DNA from: Bacillus thuringiensis
GTDB lineage: Bacteria > Bacillota > Bacilli > Bacillales > Bacillaceae_G
Direction of reading: 5' to 3'
NCBI RefSeq assembly: GCF_001182785.1
Contig: NZ_CP012100.1
Span: 248,001-312,000 of the forward strand
DNA length: 64,000 nt
Numbering within the stretch: the first letter of the stretch is position 1; each line of letters starts with the position of its first letter. A model generated the notes under the pieces. That model was given only the letters and a program-made list of their open reading frames with translations, was not told the DNA's origin and did not search any database. Position numbers and translations under genes: made by a program. Shown here piece after piece: positions 18,751-27,296 of this stretch.

Positions 18751-19603
18751 ATTTTTCAAATTCTTTAAAAGTATCTTTTAAATCTTTATCTGTTATTTTT
18801 ATATCTGCTTTCTTGAATAAATCTTTAAAGAATTGTTGTTGCCATTGTTGATCTTGTAAACGCTTCTGTTCTAATTCCTTACGAATATTATCTTTTTCTT
18901 GATCAAAAGGTTTTAACTCTTTTTTCTCTGTTAATTTAATAATATGGTAACCATGAGAAGATTTTATTGGATCACTTACTTGTCCAGCTTCTAATTTATA
19001 AGCAGCTTCTTCAAATTTAGAATCCATTTCACCTGGACCAAACTCAGGTAATTCTCCACCTTTTTCTTTTGAACCAGGATCTTCTGAATATTGTTTTGCT
19101 AATGCTACAAAATCTTCTCCATTATTTAATTTTTCTTTTATTTCTTTCGCTGTTTTTTCATCTTTTACTAAAATATGACTTGCCTTTAATTTTGGTTTAT
19201 AGTAATCTTTCATTTCCTTTTCCGTAACTGAAGCTTTAACAGCTTTTTCAAAGGCTATTTGCGTTTTTATTTTTGTTTTAAGATCATCTTCATCTTTAGC
19301 ACCAGCTTGTGTTAAATAGGATTTAAAATTATCGCCCATTTGTTTTTTTAATTCTTCAACTTTTTTCTTTGCTTCATCATCTGAAACTTTATATTTATCT
19401 AATAAAATCTTGTCTAACATTACTTGTTGTAAAACAGGTTTTCCTGCTGTTTCTTTTAACTTTTTATTAAATTCTTCTTGTGTCAAATTTCCTGATTTCG
19501 ATGTAACAAGATTATCAGAATTACCACATGCAGATAATAATAAAATACTGCTCATTGCAGCACCTATAAAAATATGTCGTTTATTCAATGTATTATACCT
19601 CAT
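18749..19603 (-). CDS. prsA: PrsA-type foldase lipoprotein (parvulin PPIase)
   Basis: 284 aa. Lipoprotein signal with lipobox LLSAC (Cys about 26), an N-terminal chaperone domain rich in Lys and Glu, then a parvulin domain (about 135-225) with ASHILVKDE, GGELPEFGPG and GYHIIKL, and a C-terminal helix. PrsA folds secreted proteins at the outer membrane face. B. cereus group strains carry several paralogues; I cannot tell which one this is. It ends in a perfect palindromic terminator. Confidence 0.95.
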   Translation of the reverse strand: MRYNTLNKRHIFIGAAMSSILLLSACGNSDNLVTSKSGNLTQEEFNKKLKETAGKPVLQQVMLDKILLDKYKVSDDEAKKKVEELKKQMGDNFKSYLTQAGAKDEDDLKTKIKTQIAFEKAVKASVTEKEMKDYYKPKLKASHILVKDEKTAKEIKEKLNNGEDFVALAKQYSEDPGSKEKGGELPEFGPGEMDSKFEEAAYKLEAGQVSDPIKSSHGYHIIKLTEKKELKPFDQEKDNIRKELEQKRLQDQQWQQQFFKDLFKKADIKITDKDLKDTFKEFEK

Positions 19604-19808
19604 TCTATAAATTGATTTATAGTCTAGTATATTTTATTTCCTTAATAAAACAAAATTTTTATAAGAAAAAGTTTTTGTTTATTTCCATTAAAAATGTAAT
19701 ATAGATTCACTAAAAACAAAGGTATTCACCTACTTTTAAGTATAAGCTAATAGCTGAATTAAGGTCTAACAAAGGGATTATGCCTTTGCCGTAGACTTAA
19801 AACTACAA

Positions 19809-19842
19809 AGTAAACTTTTGGGTAAAAGTTTACTCCTTATTT
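19809..19842. terminator. Hairpin just upstream of the MerR promoter
   Basis: AGTAAACTTTT and AAAAGTTTACT around GGGT, followed by CCTTATTTATT. It would stop transcription entering from the left. Confidence 0.6.
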
Positions 19843-19843
19843 A

Positions 19844-19874
19844 TTGACTATGAAGTAACCACATAGTTTATAGT
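19844..19874 (+). promoter_or_regulatory. MerR-type promoter with operator in the spacer
   Basis: TTGACT and TATAGT are separated by 19 bp, the lengthened spacing typical of MerR-activated promoters. The spacer region carries the dyad ACTATG ... CATAGT. It faces the merR gene, so autoregulation is likely. Confidence 0.75.
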
Positions 19875-19910
19875 ATGAATATTATTCCTTATAGGAGGCA
19901 ATATAATTAG

Positions 19911-20744
19911 ATGGATAGCTATAAGTTAACTAAAAGTGATGTAATTAAGATATTTAATACAACGAAAGAAACACTTCGATTCTATGAAGAAAAAGGACTA
20001 GTTCAGCCAAAGGTAGGTAAAAATAACTATAGACTTTATAGTAATGAAGACCTACAGAAAATTAGCCAAATCTTTTTTTGTAAGGATATAGGTTTTTCAA
20101 TTGAAGAAATTGATTTAGTAATAAATAAGAAAAATATAATAAACAATATAAATATCTTAAAGAACAAAAAAAATGATATTGAAGCTGAAATTTATCGATT
20201 TATGGAAATGCAAGAGAAAATTACTAGGATCCTCGATCTCCTTCAAAATAGAAGTAGAAAATTCAATGAAATTCAGAGTGTCTATTTTGAGGAAAGAAAA
20301 TATTATCATATCAAAGGAGAAAATTTTAATAGTGTAAAATCCTTTTTTGATAAATTCCGTTCTATTTTTAAGCAAGGTGAATTTTTTCAAGAACAATTTA
20401 TAACAATGTGTCCTATTAAAAATTTATTCAATGATGATCTGGGACTATCAGTTTATTATCCTGTTTTGAATGATACAAAAATAGAGCATGTTAATATTCT
20501 TAGTATACCTGCAGGTGATTATCTTTGTGTTGATTACCTATGTACAGAAGAGCATATGGATGAAGTACGACGTCAAATATATACAAATATTACAGATTAT
20601 ATAGAGAGAAATGGTTTACAGTTTAGATCATGTAATGTAATTGAAACAGATTTACATGAATTAAATCTATTTTATCCCGAAGGACAGATAATTATGAATA
20701 TACAAATTCCTGTTGAAGAAAAATCAAAATACCAAAAGAAATGA
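19911..20744 (+). CDS. MerR-family regulator with effector-binding domain
   Basis: 277 aa. Residues 1-75 form the MerR winged helix (TKETLRFYEEKGLVQPK, then YRLYSNEDLQKI), followed by a coiled-coil dimerisation helix. The C-terminal part resembles the BmrR/GyrI-type domain that binds amphipathic drugs (NILSIPAGDYLCVDYLC). SD TAGGAGG precedes the ATG. No transporter gene follows directly; the next sequence is an IS remnant, so a former target may have been lost. Confidence 0.85.
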   Translation: MDSYKLTKSDVIKIFNTTKETLRFYEEKGLVQPKVGKNNYRLYSNEDLQKISQIFFCKDIGFSIEEIDLVINKKNIINNINILKNKKNDIEAEIYRFMEMQEKITRILDLLQNRSRKFNEIQSVYFEERKYYHIKGENFNSVKSFFDKFRSIFKQGEFFQEQFITMCPIKNLFNDDLGLSVYYPVLNDTKIEHVNILSIPAGDYLCVDYLCTEEHMDEVRRQIYTNITDYIERNGLQFRSCNVIETDLHELNLFYPEGQIIMNIQIPVEEKSKYQKK

Positions 20745-20908
20745 GCATTTATTTATGCAACACAATTTATAAGGAAGGTATACAAATCGGCCCTTTTATC
20801 AAAATGTGCTTAGTATGATTTTTTTACGAAGTGCTGGTAGTCCACTTATTATAAAATCATAGAATCTCTTTAAGTTAATACAAACTAAAGCCAATTTCCT
20901 TAACTTTG

Positions 20909-21498
20909 AAGTGAACCCGAATAGTGGTACATGAAAAAACACCTCCTGAATTCGCATACTAAGTATGCAAATTCAATGGAGGTGTTTTCGGTTTGAAAAC
21001 AAGAGTTCATTACCCAAAAGAAGTAAAGTGGAAAGTCATTAAAATGAAAAAGGATGGGTATTCCAATCGGACCATTATGGAGAAGCTTAGATCTGAAAAT
21101 GTCTCCCAAATTAAGACATGGATGAAATGGTATCGCACCAATCAAACGTACCGTTTTCAACAACTTGTAGAAAAACAATATTCTTATGGAAAAGGGCCAA
21201 AAGAGTTAAATGAATTGGAACGGCTACAGTTAGAAAATAAACAGTAAAAAACAAAATTACTTATATGGGGAAAGTATCTGGAAATCGAAAGGAGTTGAAC
21301 CCGGAAACTCTAGTTCATTTATGGAATAACTTCAAAACAAAAATAACGGTTAAAGAATTTTGGAATGTATTAGAATTACCTCGTTCCACATTTTATTGTT
21401 GGTTACAACGAACAGAGGACCTTAGAAATGATATAGAAGAGAAAATAAAGGACGTTTGCCTTAGGCATAAATTACCTGCAAATACAAATTCACAATAG
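20909..21498 (+). mobile_element. IS3-family insertion sequence remnant
   Basis: It starts near a terminal sequence GTGAACCCGAATAGTGG. The orfA-like frame 20,993-21,247 (TTG start after GGAGGTG; helix-turn-helix KTRVHYPKEVKWKVIKMKK) ends in a stop. An orfB N-terminal part then reads LVHLWNNFKTKITVKEF and LPRSTFYCWLQRTEDLRNDI to about 21,480. A base is missing at AGTTGAACCC, and the DDE catalytic part is absent. No right terminal repeat was found. Inactive. Confidence 0.82.
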
Positions 21499-21513
21499 AT
21501 TTCCCATTTTAAT

Positions 21514-21533
21514 ATCTCTGCATTTTATCTTTA
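21514..21533 (+). promoter_or_regulatory. Regulon motif S1 before the response regulator
   Basis: Contains CTGCATTTTATCTTTA (21,518-21,533), shared with S2-S4 at 24,189, 24,408 and 26,389. Here the first half-site is weaker (ATCTCT). It lies about 130 bp before the regulator ATG. Confidence 0.6.
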
Positions 21534-21662
21534 CATCTACATGTTATTCTCCTCATGTAAGTATCTTACATTTATTAATAATGGAAATAGTGAAAGACTT
21601 TTAATTGGTTAAACTAGAAAAAAATATTTTTTCGAGAAAATAAATCGTGGGGAAGATAGAAT

Positions 21663-22349
21663 ATGGAAAGAACAATTTTAATTGTGGAAGACGAAGATAT
21701 TTTACGTGAAATTATGAAGGATTATTTACTAAATGAAGGATATAAGGTCTTAGAAGCGATTGATGGGAAAGAAGCATTGTCTACATTTGAAGAACATGAA
21801 GTACATTTAATTATTCTAGACATTATGTTACCAGAATTAGATGGTTGGACGGTGTGTCGACGAATTCGTAAAACATCTAATGTGCCTATTATTATGTTAA
21901 CGGCTCGGGTTGATGAAGATGATACTTTACTTGGATTTGAACTAGGAGCAGATGATTATGTTACAAAACCATACAGTCCCCCTATTTTATTAGCGAGAGC
22001 CAAACGATTAATTGAAAGTCGACATTCTTCTAAAGTTAATATATCAATTAAGGACACATTAACTAGAAGTAGCATCCATGTACATTATCCCTCCCGTACA
22101 GTAACTGTCGATGAAAAAGATATAAGTTTGACGCACACAGAATTTGAAATATTAACATATTTAATGCAAAATCAAGGGATTATTATTTCTAGAGAACAAT
22201 TAATCACTAAAATATGGGGGTACGAATTTACAGGGGATGATCGTACAGTCAACAGTCATATCCGTAATTTGCGTCATAAATTAGGAAATAGAGCAACTTG
22301 TATTGTAACAGTTTTCCGAGCTGGTTATAAATTTGAGGATCAGATATGA
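21663..22349 (+). CDS. OmpR-family response regulator of the envelope locus
   Basis: 228 aa. The receiver domain has EDED at residues 9-12, phospho-Asp in LIILDIMLPELDG, MLTARVDEDD and VTKPYSP; the C-terminal winged helix includes LTHTEFEILTYLM and TVNSHIRNLRHKLG. The ATG follows GGGGAAG. It overlaps the kinase start by ATGA. The TTATCT-type motif before this gene and before two nearby envelope genes marks it as their likely regulator. Confidence 0.93.
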   Translation: MERTILIVEDEDILREIMKDYLLNEGYKVLEAIDGKEALSTFEEHEVHLIILDIMLPELDGWTVCRRIRKTSNVPIIMLTARVDEDDTLLGFELGADDYVTKPYSPPILLARAKRLIESRHSSKVNISIKDTLTRSSIHVHYPSRTVTVDEKDISLTHTEFEILTYLMQNQGIIISREQLITKIWGYEFTGDDRTVNSHIRNLRHKLGNRATCIVTVFRAGYKFEDQI

Positions 22350-24139
22350 AAAAAGGAATTGTATTAAAATTATTTATATTAACAACGGCATTATGCACAC
22401 TTATTTTAGTAACTATTTTTATTGGACAAACCATATTTTTCAAGCAATACTATGCAAGTCGAAAAGTTAATGATATTAAAAAGAGTATTCAATCTTTTGA
22501 AAAAGCATATGTAAAATCTGGAGATGACGCGAAAGCAATTCAAGAATTGGAACAAGATTTCTATCAAGAGAATGCGACATGGATTACAACGCTAGACAGT
22601 GTAGGGAATATAAAATATGCAAATGGGTTCTCTTTAGAAATTCAATTAGATCCTAATAAAAATAAATTTTTTTCTAATCATGTAATTCATATTCCAATGT
22701 ATAGTTTTATCGATTTAGAGGATATGCAAAGGCTGCAGTTTCGTTTAGCACAGGGGAATCGTATTATTATTGATGGGATACAACAAGGTGATACAGTAAT
22801 ACCGGCGATTTTAACAGTAGAAAATGAGAATTTGGTATTGGAGAATAAGCACCTTTCAGAAAGGTTATATGGAAGAAAAGACACAACGGATCTGTCACCA
22901 AAAGAAAGCTCAAAGTTATACTTATCAGGAAACATTAAGCAAGTACAAATTCCAGAGGTAACGATAGGGCCAAGCTTTATTTATACAAACCGTGTATTAA
23001 TAGACAGGATAAAACAATTTCAGGTAAATTTAATATTAAATGAAAAAGATAAAAAATTAAATTCTATGGAAATAATGGATTATGAGCAAAATGATATTAA
23101 ATATAAAATATTAATTAAACCAATAAAGGATGTAAATGGCAAGACAAATTATTTTTTTGCTATGACATCATTACAACCAGTGGACGAAGCTGTACAAATG
23201 ATAAAAGATTATTATATTTATTTAGTTATATTAGTCCTAATTCTTATTGTTTTAGTCTCGTTCTATTACTCAAAAAAAATTGCGAAACCATTGTTACAAA
23301 TAAATGATACTACAAAAAAAGTTGCGGATTTGGATTTTTCAGAGAAGATACCTATTACTACAAAAGATGAAATAGGTGATTTATCAAACAGTATTAATAC
23401 ACTTTCTATGACTTTGCATTCGTATATTAACCAACTGCAGCAAGACATAGAGAAAGAAAAGCAATTAGAAAATACACGTAAAGAATTTATTTCTGGTGTT
23501 TCACATGAGTTAAAGACGCCTTTAAGTATAATGAAGAGCTGTATTTCAATTTTGGAAGACGGTGTTGCTAGTAATAAAAAAGAGTATTACTTTAAAGCAA
23601 TGTCAAAAGAAGTGGATAAAATGGATATGCTCATTATTGATATGCTGGAGTTAGCAAAATTCGAGTCTGGTACGTATAAAATGGAGATGGATGCTTTCCA
23701 TATTGATGAGATGATTGATTATATATGCGAGCAATTAACCTTGGATATAACAACTAAGCGATTACATGTCCATAAGCACCTTTCTAAAATTGAAGTTATT
23801 GCAAACCAACATCGAATAGAACAAGTTATTACTAACTTTATTACCAATGCCATTCGTTACACGCCAGAAAATGAAAATATTATCATGTCAGTTATAGAAG
23901 AAAAGGAACGTGCGAAAGTATGTGTAGAAAATAAAGGAGCTCATATCGCACCAGAACATTTAGAGAAAATATGGGATCGTTTTTATCGAGGAGATACGTC
24001 TCGTCAACGCTCCAAAGGTGGAACGGGACTGGGACTTGCTATTTCAAAGAATATTTTAGAATTGCATAATGCACAATATGGTGTATCAAATACTGAAGAT
24101 GGTGTATTATTTTTCTTCTATTTAAATAAAAGCGTGTAG
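22346..24139 (+). CDS. Sensor histidine kinase of the envelope locus
   Basis: 597 aa. N-terminal membrane helix (about 7-30), a large extracellular sensor (about 31-285), a second helix (YYIYLVILVLILIVLVSFYY), HAMP, H-box SGVSHELKTPLSIMKS, N-box NFITNAIRYTPENE, and G-box GTGLGLAISKNIL. The sensor domain is not recognised. The gene ends in a terminator overlapping its stop codon. Confidence 0.93.
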   Translation: MKKGIVLKLFILTTALCTLILVTIFIGQTIFFKQYYASRKVNDIKKSIQSFEKAYVKSGDDAKAIQELEQDFYQENATWITTLDSVGNIKYANGFSLEIQLDPNKNKFFSNHVIHIPMYSFIDLEDMQRLQFRLAQGNRIIIDGIQQGDTVIPAILTVENENLVLENKHLSERLYGRKDTTDLSPKESSKLYLSGNIKQVQIPEVTIGPSFIYTNRVLIDRIKQFQVNLILNEKDKKLNSMEIMDYEQNDIKYKILIKPIKDVNGKTNYFFAMTSLQPVDEAVQMIKDYYIYLVILVLILIVLVSFYYSKKIAKPLLQINDTTKKVADLDFSEKIPITTKDEIGDLSNSINTLSMTLHSYINQLQQDIEKEKQLENTRKEFISGVSHELKTPLSIMKSCISILEDGVASNKKEYYFKAMSKEVDKMDMLIIDMLELAKFESGTYKMEMDAFHIDEMIDYICEQLTLDITTKRLHVHKHLSKIEVIANQHRIEQVITNFITNAIRYTPENENIIMSVIEEKERAKVCVENKGAHIAPEHLEKIWDRFYRGDTSRQRSKGGTGLGLAISKNILELHNAQYGVSNTEDGVLFFFYLNKSV

Positions 24140-24161
24140 AATTTGAGTTCTACACGCTTTT
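24128..24161 (+). terminator. Terminator overlapping the kinase stop
   Basis: AAAAGCGTGTAGAA and TTCTACACGCTTTT around a 6-nt loop, then TATTATTTT. Confidence 0.8.
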
Positions 24162-24188
24162 ATTATTTTCAAACAAAACTGACCTCAC

Positions 24189-24204
24189 CTGCACTTTATC
24201 TTTA
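24189..24204 (+). promoter_or_regulatory. Regulon motif S2
   Basis: CTGCACTTTATCTTTA, in the 400-bp gap between kinase and deacetylase genes, about 345 bp before the deacetylase ATG. The first half-site is poor (TCACCT). Confidence 0.5.
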
Positions 24205-24403
24205 TCAGCGTTCATTAATTATTTTACTATCTAACAAAATTAATAAATAAATCTAACAATTTTAATATAATAAAAAACAATTTACCGACAATTGAACAGT
24301 TTGTTTGCTGCTTCGCTAGTATATAAACAGCTTCCGAACTGGGGAATAGCGTAATTTTATTAAAAAGTGAGGACAATGGAGTATTCTTTAACTGATTTCG
24401 ACA

Positions 24404-24423
24404 TTATCTGCATTTTATCTTTA
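24404..24423 (+). promoter_or_regulatory. Regulon motif S3 before the deacetylase
   Basis: TTATCTGCATTTTATCTTTA: two TTATCT half-sites 11 bp apart. Downstream, ATTAATCTATTTATGGTAA closely matches the segment after S4, so the core promoter is also shared. Confidence 0.65.
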
Positions 24424-24548
24424 TCCCTCTCTATTAATCTATTTATGGTAAGAACCGGTTGAAAATACTGATTCAACCAAATAAAGGTTCGGATTTATAA
24501 ATAATTAATAATTAATATAAAAATCAATAGAGAAAGGATAGATAAATA

Positions 24549-25391
24549 ATGAAAAAAACAAAAAATAAGAACAAAACAAGTGTAATAACTACGGTAATTA
24601 TATCGCTAGGGGCTGTTCTAGCAACAGCTTGTTTCATGTTCTTTTTAATTGGAAAATTTAATTCCACTCCTGCCAAAGGAGTAGCTCAAGAAAGTATTAA
24701 GCAAGTTAACAAGCAGCAACAAGAAAAGAAAAGTGAAACACCACCGACAAAACAAAAAAGGCCGGATGGAAAACCTGTAGGAAAAGTAGTTTACTTAACA
24801 TTTGATGACGGTCCAAGCACATTAACTGGTCAATTTTTGGATGTATTAAAAGAGAACAATGTTAAATCAACATTTTTCATGCAAGGAAGTAATTTGCAAA
24901 ATACCAGTCTTCAGGAAAATGTAAAACGAGCAATAAAAGAGGGGCATTATATTGGTGCACATAGTATGACGCATAATAGCAATAAGTTATATAAAAATGG
25001 GCAATTTGTACCAGAGATGAAAGAAACTCTAGCTCTTATACATGAAATTACAGGTACAAGCCCTAAATTAGTTCGCCCGCCATATGGTTCCGCACCAGGT
25101 CTAAAAAGCGAAGAAATTCGTAACCAAATTGTAGAATCTGGAATAAAAGTCTGGGATTGGACGATTGATTCTCATGACTGGGAATTAAAAGATAATCCAA
25201 CTCAGATTGCAGAAAATGTAAAAAAACAAACAACAGAAGATATAGAAGTTGTTTTGATGCATGAAAAACCACAGACATTACAAGCTCTTCCTGAAATTAT
25301 TAAATTTTATAAAGAGAAAGGATATGAATTTGGTGTATACAATGATGCAGAACATTTCCACCTGAATTTCCAGAAAGATCAACGTTTATAG
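24549..25391 (+). CDS. Polysaccharide deacetylase (NodB fold), membrane-anchored
   Basis: 280 aa. A single N-terminal membrane helix (about 12-35) and a Lys/Gln-rich linker lead to a NodB domain. Motif 1 is TFDDGPS (catalytic and metal-binding Asp), motif 2 HSMTH (metal His pair), motif 3 RPPYGS, motif 4 DWTIDSHDW, motif 5 VVLMHE. All catalytic residues are present. The family removes N-acetyl groups from peptidoglycan or wall polysaccharide outside the membrane. It is the first gene after the two-component system and has regulon motifs S2 and S3 upstream. Confidence 0.93.
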   Translation: MKKTKNKNKTSVITTVIISLGAVLATACFMFFLIGKFNSTPAKGVAQESIKQVNKQQQEKKSETPPTKQKRPDGKPVGKVVYLTFDDGPSTLTGQFLDVLKENNVKSTFFMQGSNLQNTSLQENVKRAIKEGHYIGAHSMTHNSNKLYKNGQFVPEMKETLALIHEITGTSPKLVRPPYGSAPGLKSEEIRNQIVESGIKVWDWTIDSHDWELKDNPTQIAENVKKQTTEDIEVVLMHEKPQTLQALPEIIKFYKEKGYEFGVYNDAEHFHLNFQKDQRL

Positions 25392-25479
25392 TATGTAATT
25401 ATCTTTGAAAATTGGTTTTTATCAGTAAAAACGTTACCTGATTTTATCGATAAAAACACTGTAAGAAAAGAAATTGTAT

Positions 25480-26160
25480 ATGATTTTTAAAAAAATTACA
25501 ATCTCATTGATAAGTATCATTTCCTTAGCAGCTTGCGGGGATCCAGATAGTAAGAAAGACATTACTAGTTCAGTCAATAAAATAGACTCTTCTTCTATCA
25601 CCCTAAAAAAAGAGTCCCCCTCTTCGTCTAACATAGATACTTCTACATTTAAATCTATTTTTAAAACAAGTGTATTTTTAGGGGATTCCATTACAGATGG
25701 ACTTCATGATCTTGATGTATTAGACGAAGAAAATATTATAAGTGGTATAGGGAAATCAATTGGAGATGCTCAAGAAAATGTAGAGCAAGTAGCCAATCAA
25801 AAACCAGAAAATATATTTATTCTACTTGGGTTATGTAATCTTACTGACACAAAAGAATCTGCAGTAACCCAATACTCTCAATTGATTCAAAAAATAAAAG
25901 AAAAATTACCTAATACAAGAATAAATATCCTGTCAATTACACCAGTTACACCAGAACGTATACAAAAAGAAGAGCGTTATAAAAATATTAAGGATTTTAA
26001 CGAAGGATTTAAAATGATAGCAAAAAAAGAACAAGTGAATTTTATCGATTTATCCCCGATATTTAAAGATAATCCAGAACTCTATATTAAGGACGGCATA
26101 CATTTTAAGCCTGAATTCTATCCAATTTGGTTGGAATATTTAAAAAATCAATTAAAATAA
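25480..26160 (+). CDS. SGNH-hydrolase-like lipoprotein with altered block III
   Basis: 226 aa from the ATG at 25,480. Lipobox LAAC (SLISIISLAACG). Block I is FLGDSITDG with the nucleophile Ser; block V is DGIHF with the Asp-His pair. Block III, normally GTND, reads GLCNLTD here, so the Asn expected in the oxyanion hole is replaced. Activity may be weak, or the protein may only bind its substrate. The SD is weak, and the gene probably depends on transcription from the deacetylase. It is a paralogue of the next gene. Confidence 0.85.
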   Translation: MIFKKITISLISIISLAACGDPDSKKDITSSVNKIDSSSITLKKESPSSSNIDTSTFKSIFKTSVFLGDSITDGLHDLDVLDEENIISGIGKSIGDAQENVEQVANQKPENIFILLGLCNLTDTKESAVTQYSQLIQKIKEKLPNTRINILSITPVTPERIQKEERYKNIKDFNEGFKMIAKKEQVNFIDLSPIFKDNPELYIKDGIHFKPEFYPIWLEYLKNQLK

Positions 26161-26228
26161 ACAAAAACATGTTTGTATTATTAAATTACTACTTTTAATG
26201 TGTGTAATGTTTATATAAAACTAATGTA

Positions 26229-26274
26229 AAAAGGAAGTGAACTATTGCAACTAGCAAGAATTCGCTTCCTTTTT
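26229..26274 (+). terminator. Terminator between the two SGNH genes
   Basis: AAGGAAGTGAA pairs with TTCGCTTCCTT, then TTTAT. Confidence 0.7.
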
Positions 26275-26384
26275 ATTTACCCCCACTTATACTCAATCTC
26301 AGAAATATAAGTATCAAATTATTCTTCTGTTAAGTTATTCAGTAACTAATTTTCAAACTTTACATTCTTTGAATTATCTCTATC

Positions 26385-26404
26385 TTATCTGCACCTTATC
26401 TTTA
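26385..26404 (+). promoter_or_regulatory. Regulon motif S4 before the second SGNH gene
   Basis: TTATCTGCACCTTATCTTTA, half-sites 11 bp apart, followed by GATTAATCTATATATTGTAA, nearly the same as after S3. It lies about 110 bp before the SGNH lipoprotein ATG. Confidence 0.65.
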
Positions 26405-26515
26405 CTTGTAAAGATTAATCTATATATTGTAAACGAAAGGTTCGCATTGAAAATAAAAATAGTATCGCTATATACACCATCGCTTACGAAATAATGACTT
26501 GAGAGGAAGATAAAA

Positions 26516-27205
26516 ATGTTAAAGAAAGTATGTGTTTGTCTAGTTATGGGGACCATTGCATTATCCTCCGCAGCCTGTGTAAATAAAGGAACTGAAAAAA
26601 CATCAAATAAGGTCACTCAAGAGGCTGTGCATGAAAAAAAATCGAAAAATAGTGCTGTTAAACCTATTTTTAAAAACAGTGTATTCTTTGGTGATTCCAT
26701 TACTGAAGGGATGATTGATCAAGAATTAATCGATGATCAAAATATTATTGCTGACAAAGGTAAAGTTACAGCAATGGCTATAGAGGAAGATGTTAACAAA
26801 GTAGTAGAAAAAAAACCTGAACATATTTTTATGAGCTTTGGAACAAATGATTTACTGATGCCTATGGATCTTGAAGGAAAACCTATCGAAAATCCAGTCA
26901 AGTTTTCAATAGATAACTATTCAAAATTAATACAAAAAATAAAAGAAAAACTTCCAAATGTAAGCATACACCTTTTATCTGTTACACCAGTTATAGATAA
27001 GGTATTACAGGAATACCCACAATATAAACATATTGATGAATATAACGTGAAACTTAAAGAATTAGCAAAAGCTGAGAAAGCAGAGTACATCGATTTATCT
27101 CCAATCTTTGAAAAAAACAAAGATTTACATGATCAAGATGGTGTACATTTTAAAGCAGATTATTACGAGCTACTACTTGAACAATTGAGAAGTTCCGTTA
27201 AGTAA
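26516..27205 (+). CDS. SGNH/GDSL hydrolase lipoprotein
   Basis: 229 aa. Lipobox SAAC (LSSAACVNK). Block I is FFGDSITEGM, block III FGTNDLLM, block V QDGVHF, so the catalytic Ser, Asn, Asp and His are all present. Secreted SGNH enzymes act as O-acetyl esterases or transferases. Next to an MBOAT transferase it may remove or relay acetyl groups on wall polymers. SD GAGAGGAAG. Regulon motif S4 lies upstream. Confidence 0.9.
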   Translation: MLKKVCVCLVMGTIALSSAACVNKGTEKTSNKVTQEAVHEKKSKNSAVKPIFKNSVFFGDSITEGMIDQELIDDQNIIADKGKVTAMAIEEDVNKVVEKKPEHIFMSFGTNDLLMPMDLEGKPIENPVKFSIDNYSKLIQKIKEKLPNVSIHLLSVTPVIDKVLQEYPQYKHIDEYNVKLKELAKAEKAEYIDLSPIFEKNKDLHDQDGVHFKADYYELLLEQLRSSVK

Positions 27206-27216
27206 TGCTTACACCT

Positions 27217-27252
27217 AAAATTTACAGTTCTTCTGTAAGAACTGTAAATTTT
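27217..27252. terminator. Perfect 16-bp hairpin before the MBOAT gene
   Basis: AAAATTTACAGTTCTT and its complement around CTGT, followed by AAATAAAA. The T-run is internal, so it could be a partial terminator or processing site within one operon. Confidence 0.55.
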
Positions 27253-27296
27253 AAATAAAAAACACAGACAAAACTATTGTAGGAGGTGAAAGAACA

